From Eudoraea adriatica DSM 19308 (GTDB lineage: Bacteria; Bacteroidota; Bacteroidia; Flavobacteriales; Flavobacteriaceae), in contig NZ_KB907546.1 in NCBI RefSeq assembly GCF_000382125.1, positions 372,001 to 436,000 of the forward strand: a DNA stretch of 64,000 nucleotides, read 5' to 3'. Under the pieces are notes generated by a model. It ran no database searches. It was not told where the DNA came from and saw only the letters and a list, made by a program, of their open reading frames with translations. Numbering within the stretch: position 1 is the first letter of the stretch; each line of letters opens with the position of its first letter. Both the position numbers and the translations under genes were made by a program. This document shows, piece by piece, positions 17,450 to 25,635 of the stretch.

Positions 17450-17899
17450 TTGAATAACAAAATTGATGACTTAAACTGGCACATACTCAGACTCTTGCAG
17501 AAGAATTCAAGGTTGTCTTTGTCAAATATAGGAAGGGAAGTTGGCCTTACGCCACCAGCTGTGGCAGAGCGTGTCAAAAAAATGGAAGACCTTGGAATAC
17601 TCGAAGGTTTTAATGCAAAAGTATCTTATACCCTCGCAGGTTATCAGCTTAAGGCTATAATTACTTTAAGGGCATTTATGGGTAAACTTAAGCCTTTCCT
17701 TGAAATGGTTAAGACATTCGAAGAAGTAATTAATTGCTACCGGATTACGGGTGATGAGAATATTATTATGGAAGTGGTCCTGAAGGATCAGGCTCACCTG
17801 GAAAGGTTTATCGATGAACTTATCAGGTATGGGGAAACCAGGACACATATTATTCTGTCTGATATAGTTTCTGATGCACCGATAAAACGACTTAAATAA
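17450..17899 (+). CDS. Lrp/AsnC family transcriptional regulator
   Basis: A 149-residue feast/famine regulator. Residues 4-50 form the AsnC-type helix-turn-helix (DDLNWHILRLLQKNSRLSLS, then EVGLTPPAVAERVKKMEDLG). Residues 65-140 form the RAM ligand-binding and oligomerisation domain with CYRITGDENIIMEV. The start is TTG at 17450: the HTH begins at once after it and no in-frame ATG precedes it. A 12-codon ATG frame (17419-17457) overlaps the start in another frame. The effector is probably an amino acid, and the targets are unknown. Confidence 0.9.
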   Translation: MNNKIDDLNWHILRLLQKNSRLSLSNIGREVGLTPPAVAERVKKMEDLGILEGFNAKVSYTLAGYQLKAIITLRAFMGKLKPFLEMVKTFEEVINCYRITGDENIIMEVVLKDQAHLERFIDELIRYGETRTHIILSDIVSDAPIKRLK

Positions 17900-18144
17900 C
17901 ATTTGGCAGTATTGGAAAGTTGTAGAAAAAGACAACTCAATTCTAAGTGGTAATTGATTTATAATAAATAGTTTTGATTATTTGTTGATGCGGGATATAA
18001 TTACTTAAATTTAACTGTAGGTTGCAATGAGGTGGTATTTTCCATTGGTATTTATCGCTCAATCTTAAAAAGTTTTCAGTATCAGCTTTGAGGATTTCTT
18101 TTATTCTTAGTTATTTTGGCCGGGTTTTTGATTATTTCAGAAAT
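17900..18144. other. Spacer after the Lrp-type gene
   Basis: 245 bases with only a short hairpin near 17919-17938 (AGTTGT/ACAACT) that has no T-run. No gene or clear -7 element was found; the hydrolase-like gene's promoter is not obvious. Confidence 0.4.
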
Positions 18145-19569
18145 ATGAAGCGAGTTTTATTTCTTCTCTTATTTACAGTGCTGGCCTATACCGTCAGTTC
18201 ACAATCCAGACAGGCTGTGTTTAAGAAGGGAAGGATCATAGATTCTGTTCGAGTCAATGATTCAATCTCCGAAACATATAAATTATATCTTCCAACAAAC
18301 TTTGATGGCAAAGGTACATGGCCCATCGTATTTGTTTTTGACATGGATGGCAAAAACAACCAGGCTTTGAACGTATTTAAAACGGCCGCGGAAGAGCAAG
18401 GATATCTTCTTGCTTCCTCTAATGATATCAGGGATACAATTTCAATTTCTAAAAATATCCTGATAACCAGCAGGATGTTTCGTGAGGTTGCAGCGCTTTT
18501 TCCTATTAATACCAATAGGATTTATACTGCAGGTTTCACATCCGGCGCTAAGTTCGCAGCTGTTGTACCTTCTTTTATAAAAGAAGTTAGCGGGGTAATT
18601 TCTTGCGGCTCTTTTGTGCCAAGTGTTGAATTGTTAGATGAGAAAAATCCTTTTTACTTTATTGGAATTGTTGGTAATGAGGATTTTAATTATCCTCAAA
18701 TGTTGCAAGGCCGGGAATTACTCAATAAAATGAAATTCCCCAATGACCTAATGGTATTTAATGGAGGTGATAGATGGTCAGATTATACCCTTATAGACAA
18801 GGCATTAAAAAGCCTGACACTTTCTGCCATGGCCAAAGGAAATGTTGCGAAAGACAATGAGTTTGTCCTGGATAATTATCTCAAAAATATGCAGGAATAT
18901 ACTGGATTAAAAAGTTCAGGACAAAGTTTAATGGCATATAACCTCTTAAACGAAATTATTTCTATTTACAGGCCGCATTTGCAGGTTGATTCATTGCAGA
19001 ACGAAATTAAAATCCTTAAAAAATCTGGTACCTACAAGGCTCAAAAGCGAAATTTAAATAATGTACTTCTGCGGGAATCATTTATAATAGAGGATTATAA
19101 TTATAATTTAATTGAAGATTTGTCCACCCTTAATTACAACAATCTGGGATGGTGGAATTACCAGATGGAGGAACTTAAGAAATATGATAAAAAGCCGGAT
19201 CCTTTTGAAAGACAAATGGGCAAAAGGCTCCTGGGCTATCTCAATGCACTTATAGAGGATAATATAGATATTGAATTGGAATATCCTGTGGTTAATGACG
19301 AGGCGTTAAGCTTTCTTTGGATGTTGAAGACCATTACGGAGCCGAAGGCCTTTTCTTATTATTTAAAAATTATATCTGATAGTTCTAAATACGAAGACTT
19401 TGGTACGGCTTTATTTTACCTTGAAGAATTGTTGAAAAATGGATACAGGGACATAACGCAACTTTATTCACTGAAGCATACAGCACTATTGAGAATTATG
19501 CCGGAGTTTAATGCCATTGTAAATAAGTACTTTAAAGAATCTCGTTATGATGCCATTATTGAGGAATAA
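18145..19569 (+). CDS. Secreted alpha/beta-hydrolase-like protein with altered nucleophile motif
   Basis: 474 residues with a signal peptide (KRVLFLLLFTVLAYTVSSQS). Residues about 30-230 follow the plan of LpqC/PHB-depolymerase-like esterases: ETYKLYLPTNF, WPIVFVFDMDG, NRIYTAGFTSGAKFAAVVPS and the later GNEDFNYPQM. The usual GxSxG elbow reads GFTSG, so the nucleophile Ser position holds Thr. The C-terminal 240 residues are helical and match nothing I recognise. It is either a non-catalytic relative or an enzyme with a changed nucleophile. The ATG at 18145 is used because it opens the signal peptide. Its last 14 bases overlap the end of the convergent DJ-1 gene. Confidence 0.65.
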   Translation: MKRVLFLLLFTVLAYTVSSQSRQAVFKKGRIIDSVRVNDSISETYKLYLPTNFDGKGTWPIVFVFDMDGKNNQALNVFKTAAEEQGYLLASSNDIRDTISISKNILITSRMFREVAALFPINTNRIYTAGFTSGAKFAAVVPSFIKEVSGVISCGSFVPSVELLDEKNPFYFIGIVGNEDFNYPQMLQGRELLNKMKFPNDLMVFNGGDRWSDYTLIDKALKSLTLSAMAKGNVAKDNEFVLDNYLKNMQEYTGLKSSGQSLMAYNLLNEIISIYRPHLQVDSLQNEIKILKKSGTYKAQKRNLNNVLLRESFIIEDYNYNLIEDLSTLNYNNLGWWNYQMEELKKYDKKPDPFERQMGKRLLGYLNALIEDNIDIELEYPVVNDEALSFLWMLKTITEPKAFSYYLKIISDSSKYEDFGTALFYLEELLKNGYRDITQLYSLKHTALLRIMPEFNAIVNKYFKESRYDAIIEE

Positions 19570-20293
19570 ATTTCGGGAGTAAATCAAGGTCCCAATCAAT
19601 AACTAATCCTCTGGCAAGAGATTTGGTCACTTCTTTCCCATAGAGGTATTCACAAAGATATAGAGAAGCCTCGAAGCTTTTAGCCCCGCCTGCAGAGGTA
19701 ATGTATTTGCCGTCATGAACAAATAATACGCTATCCTTAACGTTGAGATGGGGAAACATCTGCTTGTACTTTTCAATATCACTTGGGAAAGTGGTTGAGG
19801 CAACTTTATTAAGCAGGCCTGCTTTTGCAAGAACAAAAGCACCGTCACAATGAGAGGTCATAAAGATCGCATTCTGGTCTACCATTTTTACAAAATTCAG
19901 CATGGCTGTATCTTTGAGATCCTTGCCCAGATGGTGCTCCGCACTGGGAATTACAAGGATATCTATAAGGGGAAGTGTGTCCTTGAGGTAATCAAAATCT
20001 GGTAATATTCGCAGACCCTCAAAAGTAGTAATCGGCTCTAATGTATTAGCCACTGTAAACGTGTTCATGGCCTTTATCCCTTTACGATATTTTGTATGTT
20101 GAAAAATATCATAGGGTGCTGTAAATTCTGTATTATATGTGCCTTCCATAATTAGGAAAGCAACATTGTAATTATCCGGATTTAGTCTGGTATTTCTTTT
20201 AAGCTCCGTTACAGAAGGTTCCAAAGGATTCTTTTTTTTATTGCATCCGGAAGTCAAACCAAAAAAAATCAATAGGATGGTGAAATATTTCAT
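19556..20293 (-). CDS. DJ-1/PfpI family lipoprotein
   Basis: A 245-residue lipoprotein (signal KYFTILLIFFGLTSGC, Cys17 lipidated) carrying a DJ-1/PfpI-type class I glutamine-amidotransferase-like domain. The nucleophile elbow reads FMTSHCDGAFVLAKAGLL, with Cys in the family position, and the domain opens NVAFLIMEGTYNTEFTAPYDIF. Most relatives of this AraC-like subgroup are cytosolic, so an envelope-anchored form is notable. The start at 20293 gives the lipoprotein signal; it lies five bases after the stop of the MFS gene, so the two are one operon. Function unknown. Confidence 0.82.
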   Translation of the reverse strand: MKYFTILLIFFGLTSGCNKKKNPLEPSVTELKRNTRLNPDNYNVAFLIMEGTYNTEFTAPYDIFQHTKYRKGIKAMNTFTVANTLEPITTFEGLRILPDFDYLKDTLPLIDILVIPSAEHHLGKDLKDTAMLNFVKMVDQNAIFMTSHCDGAFVLAKAGLLNKVASTTFPSDIEKYKQMFPHLNVKDSVLFVHDGKYITSAGGAKSFEASLYLCEYLYGKEVTKSLARGLVIDWDLDLLPKFIPQ

Positions 20294-20298
20294 AGATT

Positions 20299-21507
20299 TT
20301 AATTTCGGGTACTCTTTAGCAGCACTTTCTTTAACCATAAAAGTAATAAAATGCCGAGCAAACCTATAAAAGCTGCCAAATACCATGTAGTTTCATAACC
20401 AAGCCTTGCTATGGAAATCATTCCAGAATTATGCGCAAAAATATGAGCAATTGAAAAGGAAATACTATATAGAGCCATGTACTGGCCAGGTCTTCCCCTC
20501 CGGGCTCTATCCATGGCAAATGCATATGAAAATGGAAATGCGATCATTTCTCCCAGAGTCATTAATAGCATTCCTATTACAACTATACCCATCCATGTGC
20601 TAAAATTTAAGATTAGCAGACTTAAGGTGACAAGCATTAAGCCAATCATTACATGAGCTACTTTGGATAAAGACCTTGTTTCTAAAAACTTAATCAGGGG
20701 CATTTCAAAGATTACTATTAAAAAGCCGTTCATGGCCAAAAGCAGCCCTATCTGAGTTTCATTTAGCCCACGAACATCGCTATAATAAAGTGGAATTGTG
20801 GAAAAGTACTGAACAAATACGAATCCGAACAAAACCATCGAAACAATAAATATCCAATAAGGCACATCTTTGTATGCAGACAGTGGCATTTCATTTGGAA
20901 TACTTTCCTGAACTTTTGCTTTTTTAGGGTTAAGGAGCAGTAACAGTAGGATTCCGGCAGCTAGACAACTAAGGCCATCCACCCAAAACAATCCACTATA
21001 GCTTAAAGTAGCTATTATAAGCCCGCCAATAGCAGGGCCGGCAGAAAAACCAAGATTAATCGCTAGTCGAATGAGTGTTACCGATCTTGTTTTATTTTCA
21101 GGTTTGCTATAGGAGTTAAGCGCAACAAATGTTGCTGGTCTGAAAGCATCGGCGATAATCATCAATATAAAGATACCCCCACATATAGACCAAAAAGAAA
21201 CAAGATATTGAAGAATAATAAAAAGTATCCCGGTTAACATCAGACTTACCAGCATAACGCGATATGGACCAAAGAGATCTGTTAATTTACCACCCAGCCA
21301 GGCACCAATCAGGGACCCTAATCCAAAACAACTCATTATAATTCCTACATTTTCCAGTGTGAAGCCAAGATCCTGTGTAAGGTATAGCGACAAAAATGGG
21401 ATAACCATAGTCCCGGCCCTGTTTATAAGGGTAATTAAAGAGAGCCACCAAACTTCTTTGGATAAACCTTTAAATGAATTTATATAATTATTATAAATTG
21501 ACTGCAT
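20299..21507 (-). CDS. MFS transporter (DHA1-like)
   Basis: A 402-residue carrier with 12 predicted membrane segments. The MFS motif A loop between helices 2 and 3 reads GSLIGAWLGGKLTDLFGPYR, and helix 5 contains NLGFSAGPAIGGLI (motif C-like), which points to a drug:proton antiporter-type exporter. The substrate is unknown. It is first in a two-gene unit with the DJ-1 lipoprotein. A structured region ending in a terminator lies directly before its start codon, and no clear -7 element was found. Confidence 0.88.
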   Translation of the reverse strand: MQSIYNNYINSFKGLSKEVWWLSLITLINRAGTMVIPFLSLYLTQDLGFTLENVGIIMSCFGLGSLIGAWLGGKLTDLFGPYRVMLVSLMLTGILFIILQYLVSFWSICGGIFILMIIADAFRPATFVALNSYSKPENKTRSVTLIRLAINLGFSAGPAIGGLIIATLSYSGLFWVDGLSCLAAGILLLLLLNPKKAKVQESIPNEMPLSAYKDVPYWIFIVSMVLFGFVFVQYFSTIPLYYSDVRGLNETQIGLLLAMNGFLIVIFEMPLIKFLETRSLSKVAHVMIGLMLVTLSLLILNFSTWMGIVVIGMLLMTLGEMIAFPFSYAFAMDRARRGRPGQYMALYSISFSIAHIFAHNSGMISIARLGYETTWYLAAFIGLLGILLLLWLKKVLLKSTRN

Positions 21508-21521
21508 TAAGAGAAAATCAT

Positions 21522-21611
21522 AAAAAAGCCCGACATACCAGCCAGGCTATGACTTATTAAGTAGAATTGATTCTAAGCATGGCAAAGTCATTACCCCGGG
21601 AATGGTAATCC
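21522..21611 (-). promoter_or_regulatory. Structured leader with intrinsic terminator before the MFS gene
   Basis: Read on the minus strand towards the MFS gene, hairpins occur in series: ATTACC/GGTAAT (21604-21609 with 21590-21595), ATGACTT/AAGTCAT (21585-21591 with 21549-21555) enclosing TAGAAT/ATTCTA, then GCCTG/CGGGC (21543-21547 with 21528-21532) followed by six T. The T-run ends 14 bases before the ATG. A terminator placed just ahead of a start codon suggests attenuation. The alternative is the tail of a lost upstream gene. Confidence 0.45.
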
Positions 21612-21689
21612 TTTTACAGTCCTTAATATCAATAAACTTTTCATAGTCATTTCTTGAAAAGTAAAAGTATGATAAAAAAGGAGATATTG

Positions 21690-21697
21690 TATTTTTG
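21690..21697 (+). promoter_or_regulatory. -7 promoter element of the DUF1684 gene
   Basis: TATTTTTG, 16 bases before the ATG at 21714. Confidence 0.55.
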
Positions 21698-21713
21698 AAC
21701 GAAATATGCAGTT

Positions 21714-22370
21714 ATGAAAAAAAATATATTATTTGGACTGATTTGTTTATTTGTTTGCACTTTGGGCTGTGCAGATAAACGTAAATATCACGATGCAAAA
21801 AGCTCAGATATAAAAACAGATAATTCAGAGCTGGTTAATGAGATTTTAATGTTTCAAGAAAAGCTCAATGAAGAATTTGAAAACCCTGAGACTTCTCCCT
21901 TACCCGACAGATATCGTAAGGATTTTGAAGGTCTGGATTTCTTTCAGCCCGATACTTCATTTAGGGTAATGGCTACCTTGCAAAGAACAATGGATGCCAT
22001 ACCTTTTATGATGCCTACCACTACGGAGCGCCTTTCTGAAGAAGTGGTATTCGGGATCGTTCATTTTACTTTAAATGGAATTAAATATAGTCTTGAAGTG
22101 TATCAAAACCTTGAATTGAAAGAAACTGAAGGGTACGAAGATTACCTCTTTCTACCTTTTTTAGATAACACAAACGGTGAAGAGACCTATGCCGGAGGCC
22201 GGTATCTTGATTTGGAAATCCCTGAAGGAAATTCAATTGTTATTGATTTCAACAGGGCTTATAATCCATATTGCGTTTATAATAAGAAGTATTCTTGTCC
22301 TATAGTTCCAAAAAGAAATTTCCTGAATACCAAAATTACCGCAGGGGTTAAAAGTTTTAAAACGCAATAA
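21714..22370 (+). CDS. DUF1684 family lipoprotein
   Basis: A 218-residue lipoprotein (signal KKNILFGLICLFVCTLGC, Cys19 lipidated). The DUF1684 core is clear at the C-terminus: FLPFLDNTNGEETYAGGRYL, then IDFNRAYNPYCVYNKKYSCP. These two Cys and the surrounding aromatic residues are the most conserved part of the family. The function of the family is not established. It is a single gene between a -7 element and a perfect terminator hairpin, divergent from the MFS gene. Confidence 0.88.
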   Translation: MKKNILFGLICLFVCTLGCADKRKYHDAKSSDIKTDNSELVNEILMFQEKLNEEFENPETSPLPDRYRKDFEGLDFFQPDTSFRVMATLQRTMDAIPFMMPTTTERLSEEVVFGIVHFTLNGIKYSLEVYQNLELKETEGYEDYLFLPFLDNTNGEETYAGGRYLDLEIPEGNSIVIDFNRAYNPYCVYNKKYSCPIVPKRNFLNTKITAGVKSFKTQ

Positions 22371-22378
22371 AATAAATT

Positions 22379-22415
22379 GGCCCTGATGTATTACCACCAG
22401 GGCCGGCATTTATTT
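22379..22415. terminator. Bidirectional terminator between DUF1684 and porin genes
   Basis: A perfect 7-base stem GGCCCTG (22379-22385) and CAGGGCC (22398-22404), loop of 12 bases, with T-rich sequence after it and A-rich sequence before it. It serves both convergent genes. Confidence 0.75.
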
Positions 22416-22443
22416 AACTAAACAAAACCAAACTAATTTTTTG

Positions 22444-23613
22444 CTAGAAGGCAAATACAGCAGCTAGCAGGAATGAAGACAAGTTTTTAGATGTTTCTAA
22501 ATCTTTATTTACAAATAAAAATGAATCATCTGAAGCGTTGTCAAATCTTATTTCCGGAATCAACCTAAGATATTTGCCAATTGTAACATTTCCTGAAAGG
22601 GTGACAGCGAATACGCTGGAATCTTCAACTCCGGTGCCAATGGCGCCAAAATCACCAATTTCTTCAAAATATTCACCTCTTAAACCAAGGGCAAAGGTCT
22701 CAGAAAAAGTATATTGTGGATATAATGCAACACCGTAGAACCCAAGATCCTCTGGCGTATCTTCATCAAATCCAACATCCCCGGTATCCTGATAGGTGGC
22801 ATTAATTCCCAAATAAAAGTCTTCTCCAATATTAAATCCACCTGTATAATCTATCTGAAAAAGTGCCTGAATGTCCGGTTCTACAATGACTCCATCATTG
22901 AGAATTTTGTCGGCCCCCTGTTTTCCGTACAAAAAGTTAAGATATTGACCTGCATAACCAAGCTGGGCTCCAAAACTTAAATCGCTTTGCCTGGCCGAAG
23001 ATGTAAAATCAGTCTGATTCAAAATGGCTACCATAGCCGACCAGTCGTTTCCTAAATCAAAATCTGCTTTCAGACCACTGTGGGAAAACGGGCCGTAGGA
23101 GAACATATAAGAAGTGCTATAGTTAAAGTTTGCTACAGGTGAAATAACTTCATACCCCAAAAATGTGTTAAAGTTTCCTAAGGTAAGAGTCACTTTATCA
23201 CTAACATTCCAGTACACATACAACTGGTTCACAATGCTGGTAGGTCCTGAATCATTAAATACGGCATCCTCGCCTCTTGGTCCAAATACGAGGTCAGCGA
23301 CAAAACCTACTTTTTTGCCTTCGTATCCTGCTATTAGATTAACCATACCTATTGAAAAACCGTTATCATTAGCAAATGATGTGCCGGGTGCACTTGGAGA
23401 TATTTCGCCTATTTCCGTCCCACCTTCTACAATTGGCACTACACTGTTTAATCCGTTGAAATTAGTACGATAATACGCATCTACAGAACCACTAAAAGAG
23501 ATTTTCTTTTTTTCTTCTTCCTCTTCTTCCTGAGCAAAAGTGGCCGTTCCCAGCGCTAGCAATGCTAAAAGTAAAAGATTTTTTATGTAACTTGTATTTT
23601 TAAATGTTTTCAT
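22444..23613 (-). CDS. Outer-membrane beta-barrel porin (OmpL-like, porin-2 type)
   Basis: A 389-residue protein with a signal peptide (NLLLLALLALGTATFAQ) and an acidic run of Glu after it. The mature part has alternating strands throughout (SFSGSVDAYYRTNFNG, NLIAGYEGKKVGFVADLVFG, GLRGEYFEEI) and ends in Phe (LLAAVFAF), as outer-membrane barrels do. It resembles the porin-2/OmpL-like family seen in Bacteroidota. It follows amt in the same direction with a 121-base gap that holds a strong hairpin and no -7 element, so it is probably partly co-transcribed with glnK-amt. A role in uptake of nitrogen compounds is inferred only from that position. Confidence 0.85.
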   Translation of the reverse strand: MKTFKNTSYIKNLLLLALLALGTATFAQEEEEEEKKKISFSGSVDAYYRTNFNGLNSVVPIVEGGTEIGEISPSAPGTSFANDNGFSIGMVNLIAGYEGKKVGFVADLVFGPRGEDAVFNDSGPTSIVNQLYVYWNVSDKVTLTLGNFNTFLGYEVISPVANFNYSTSYMFSYGPFSHSGLKADFDLGNDWSAMVAILNQTDFTSSARQSDLSFGAQLGYAGQYLNFLYGKQGADKILNDGVIVEPDIQALFQIDYTGGFNIGEDFYLGINATYQDTGDVGFDEDTPEDLGFYGVALYPQYTFSETFALGLRGEYFEEIGDFGAIGTGVEDSSVFAVTLSGNVTIGKYLRLIPEIRFDNASDDSFLFVNKDLETSKNLSSFLLAAVFAF

Positions 23614-23687
23614 AATTCAATGTTTTAGTTTCCTGTAAGGGAGAACGTTAAATGATGTATAAATTGATTTATTTGAAAATGTTTTAT

Positions 23688-23715
23688 AACGGAGCGTTCT
23701 GCCAAACGCTCCGTT
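23688..23715. terminator. Perfect hairpin between amt and porin
   Basis: An 11-base perfect stem AACGGAGCGTT (23688-23698) and AACGCTCCGTT (23705-23715) with a six-base loop. After it on the minus strand comes ATAAAACATTTTC rather than a pure T-run, so it is more likely a partial terminator or an RNA-stabilising element that lowers porin expression relative to amt. Confidence 0.6.
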
Positions 23716-23734
23716 AACCTTTATAGCTTAAATA

Positions 23735-24988
23735 TTAATGTTGATTCATTCTAAAGTCGGCATAAGCGTCCATTCCGTGTTCCGCCAGGTCCAGCCCATC
23801 TATTTCTTCTTCTTTTGGAACTCTTATTCCTATTGTTTTCTTAAGAGCAAAAATGACTATGAAGGCCGAGATACAACAAAATGCGCCAACTGCGGCTACG
23901 CCGGTTAATTGATAGATAAACTGCTGGCCTCCGGCAAGATCTCCGAATATTCCAACAGCCAGTGTTCCCCAGATTCCACATATAAGGTGAACGGTAACTG
24001 CTCCTACAGGATCATCCAACCGAATCCTGTCAATAAAGGCTACACCCAGTACTATTATTACACCGGCAATAAGACCTATAATTACGGCCTCTGTAGGTGA
24101 CATTAGATCCGCCCCTGCTGTAATCCCTACCAGACCCCCCAAAATTCCGTTGAGGAACATGGTTAGGTCCATATTCTTATACATAATGGTAGATAACGCT
24201 GCGGCTCCAACACCACCGGCAGCAGCAGCCAGACAAGTAGTTACAAGTACCAGTGATGTAGTAGCTGGGTCTGCAGATAATACAGAACCACCATTAAAGC
24301 CAAACCAGCCTAACCATAGGATTAAGACCCCCGCTGTTGCCATTGGGATACTATGGCCTGGGATAGCCTTAGGTTCGCCATCTTTACCAAATTTGCCTAT
24401 TCTGGCTCCCAAAAGGTAAATTGCTATTAATGCTCCCCATCCTCCGACGGAATGTACCAAAGTAGATCCTGCAAAATCATAAAAACCTCCATCATCTCCT
24501 CCTAGTGTAGAAAGGAATCCGCCTCCCCATTGCCAGGAACCGGCTATAGGATATATTAGACCTACATAAATGATTGTAAAAATCATAAACGGACCTATTT
24601 TAATACGCTCTGCAACAGCACCTGAAACTATAGTAGCTGCTGTGGCTGCAAACATTCCCTGGAACAGAAAATCTGTCCACCAGGTATAACCTCCATCTGC
24701 ATATTCGGGAGTCATCCCGTTATCCGGGGCGTCAATACCAAATCCTGCAAATTCGAAAATACCCATGGATCCTTCTTCAAATCCGGGATACATCAAATTA
24801 AAACCACCTATATAATACAAGAGTAGTCCTACGGTGATTATAAAGATATTTTTAAAAAGAATATTGATTGTGTTTTTTTGTCTGGTGAGGCCAATTTCTA
24901 AAAAGGCGAACCCCGTATGCATGAAAAATACAAGGGCGGTACATACCATCATCCAAACATTATTAGCTGTAAATAATCCTGCTTCCAT
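23735..24988 (-). CDS. amt: Ammonium transporter
   Basis: A 417-residue Amt/MEP/Rh channel with 11 membrane helices. The pore histidine pair is visible: FAGSTLVHSVGGWGAL (first His) and GAVTVHLICGIWGTLAVG (second His). The recruitment-site region WTDFLFQGMFAATAATIVSGAVAERI is typical. It carries ammonium into the cell when supply is low and is gated by PII. The gene follows glnK by 27 bases. It feeds the two glutamine synthetases encoded near 2-5 kb. Confidence 0.97.
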   Translation of the reverse strand: MEAGLFTANNVWMMVCTALVFFMHTGFAFLEIGLTRQKNTINILFKNIFIITVGLLLYYIGGFNLMYPGFEEGSMGIFEFAGFGIDAPDNGMTPEYADGGYTWWTDFLFQGMFAATAATIVSGAVAERIKIGPFMIFTIIYVGLIYPIAGSWQWGGGFLSTLGGDDGGFYDFAGSTLVHSVGGWGALIAIYLLGARIGKFGKDGEPKAIPGHSIPMATAGVLILWLGWFGFNGGSVLSADPATTSLVLVTTCLAAAAGGVGAAALSTIMYKNMDLTMFLNGILGGLVGITAGADLMSPTEAVIIGLIAGVIIVLGVAFIDRIRLDDPVGAVTVHLICGIWGTLAVGIFGDLAGGQQFIYQLTGVAAVGAFCCISAFIVIFALKKTIGIRVPKEEEIDGLDLAEHGMDAYADFRMNQH

Positions 24989-25015
24989 TTCTTTTAAGTA
25001 TTAGTTAGTTACTTT

Positions 25016-25354
25016 TTAGTTAATTCCGGCGTGGCCGTTTTCTTTGGTTCGAATTCTGTAGGCCTGCAGCACATCGGAAACAAAGATTTTGCCGTCCCCT
25101 ACATTTCCTGTATAAGCGGCTTCCAATACTGTGTTCACGGTTCTTTCCAGAAATTCGTCGGATACTACTATTTCGAGATACCTTCTCTGGATGTCTGTAG
25201 TACTGTATGAAATACCACGATAGACATGACCTTGTTTTTCATTTCCAACTCCAGTTACATCCCAGTAACTAAAGAAATTTACCTCAATTTCATGAAGTGC
25301 GTTTTTCACGTCATCAAATTTGGATTTCCTGATAATTGCTTCAACTTTTTTCAT
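25016..25354 (-). CDS. glnK: PII nitrogen regulatory protein (GlnK-type)
   Basis: A 112-residue PII trimer subunit that senses ATP/ADP and 2-oxoglutarate. It opens KKVEAIIRKSKFDDVKNAL, ends with VGDGKIFVSDVLQAYRIRTKENG (B- and C-loop ligand sites), and has a short, unusual T-loop (GVGNEKQGHVYRGISYSTTD). YRG, with the Tyr that is uridylylated in enteric bacteria, is kept. Location directly before amt is the usual arrangement for GlnK, which binds and blocks Amt. No uridylyltransferase gene is in the window. Its promoter shares two spaced elements with that of glnII. Confidence 0.95.
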   Translation of the reverse strand: MKKVEAIIRKSKFDDVKNALHEIEVNFFSYWDVTGVGNEKQGHVYRGISYSTTDIQRRYLEIVVSDEFLERTVNTVLEAAYTGNVGDGKIFVSDVLQAYRIRTKENGHAGIN

Positions 25355-25379
25355 TTGTTAAGTTTATTGTTGATCGGCG

Positions 25380-25475
25380 CAAATATATATTAAATAAATT
25401 AAGACCCTAAAAAAAGAGGGGGTGGTTTGGTAATTTTTATACTTATTATAATTTGACCCTATTATTTTTAAGGGT
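25380..25475 (-). promoter_or_regulatory. glnK-amt promoter with nitrogen-type elements
   Basis: The minus-strand -7 TATATTTG is at 25380-25387. Upstream lie AGGGGGT (25417-25423), preceded by CCCT (25405-25408), and an inverted repeat CCCTATTATTTTTAAGGG (25457-25474). From the plus-strand CAAA edge, AGGGGGT is at offset 37 and CCCTATT at offset 77, exactly as upstream of glnII. The two boxes are 40 bases apart, close to four helical turns. Confidence 0.65.
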
Positions 25476-25635
25476 ATGATATTAAAAACATAAATAATTA
25501 TGTATATGATGATTTTGTGAGGAAGTATTAACTTTAGTTGTAGGAAAGTGTTAAACCGATCCATTTTTTTGAAACAGACCAGGGGTGGAATATCTGACTA
25601 ATAAGGATAAAACAGTGTGTTGAAAACAGGAATTT

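Noticed and set aside
23509-23530. Glu-rich run in the porin N-terminus as a repeat element
   Set aside because: A simple run of GAA/GAG codons after the signal peptide; common in exported Bacteroidota proteins.
25364-25564. Minus-strand frame of 66 codons upstream of glnK
   Set aside because: It covers the glnK -7 element and shared nitrogen elements, and its composition (mostly Ile, Tyr, Lys, Asn) is what AT-rich non-coding DNA gives.
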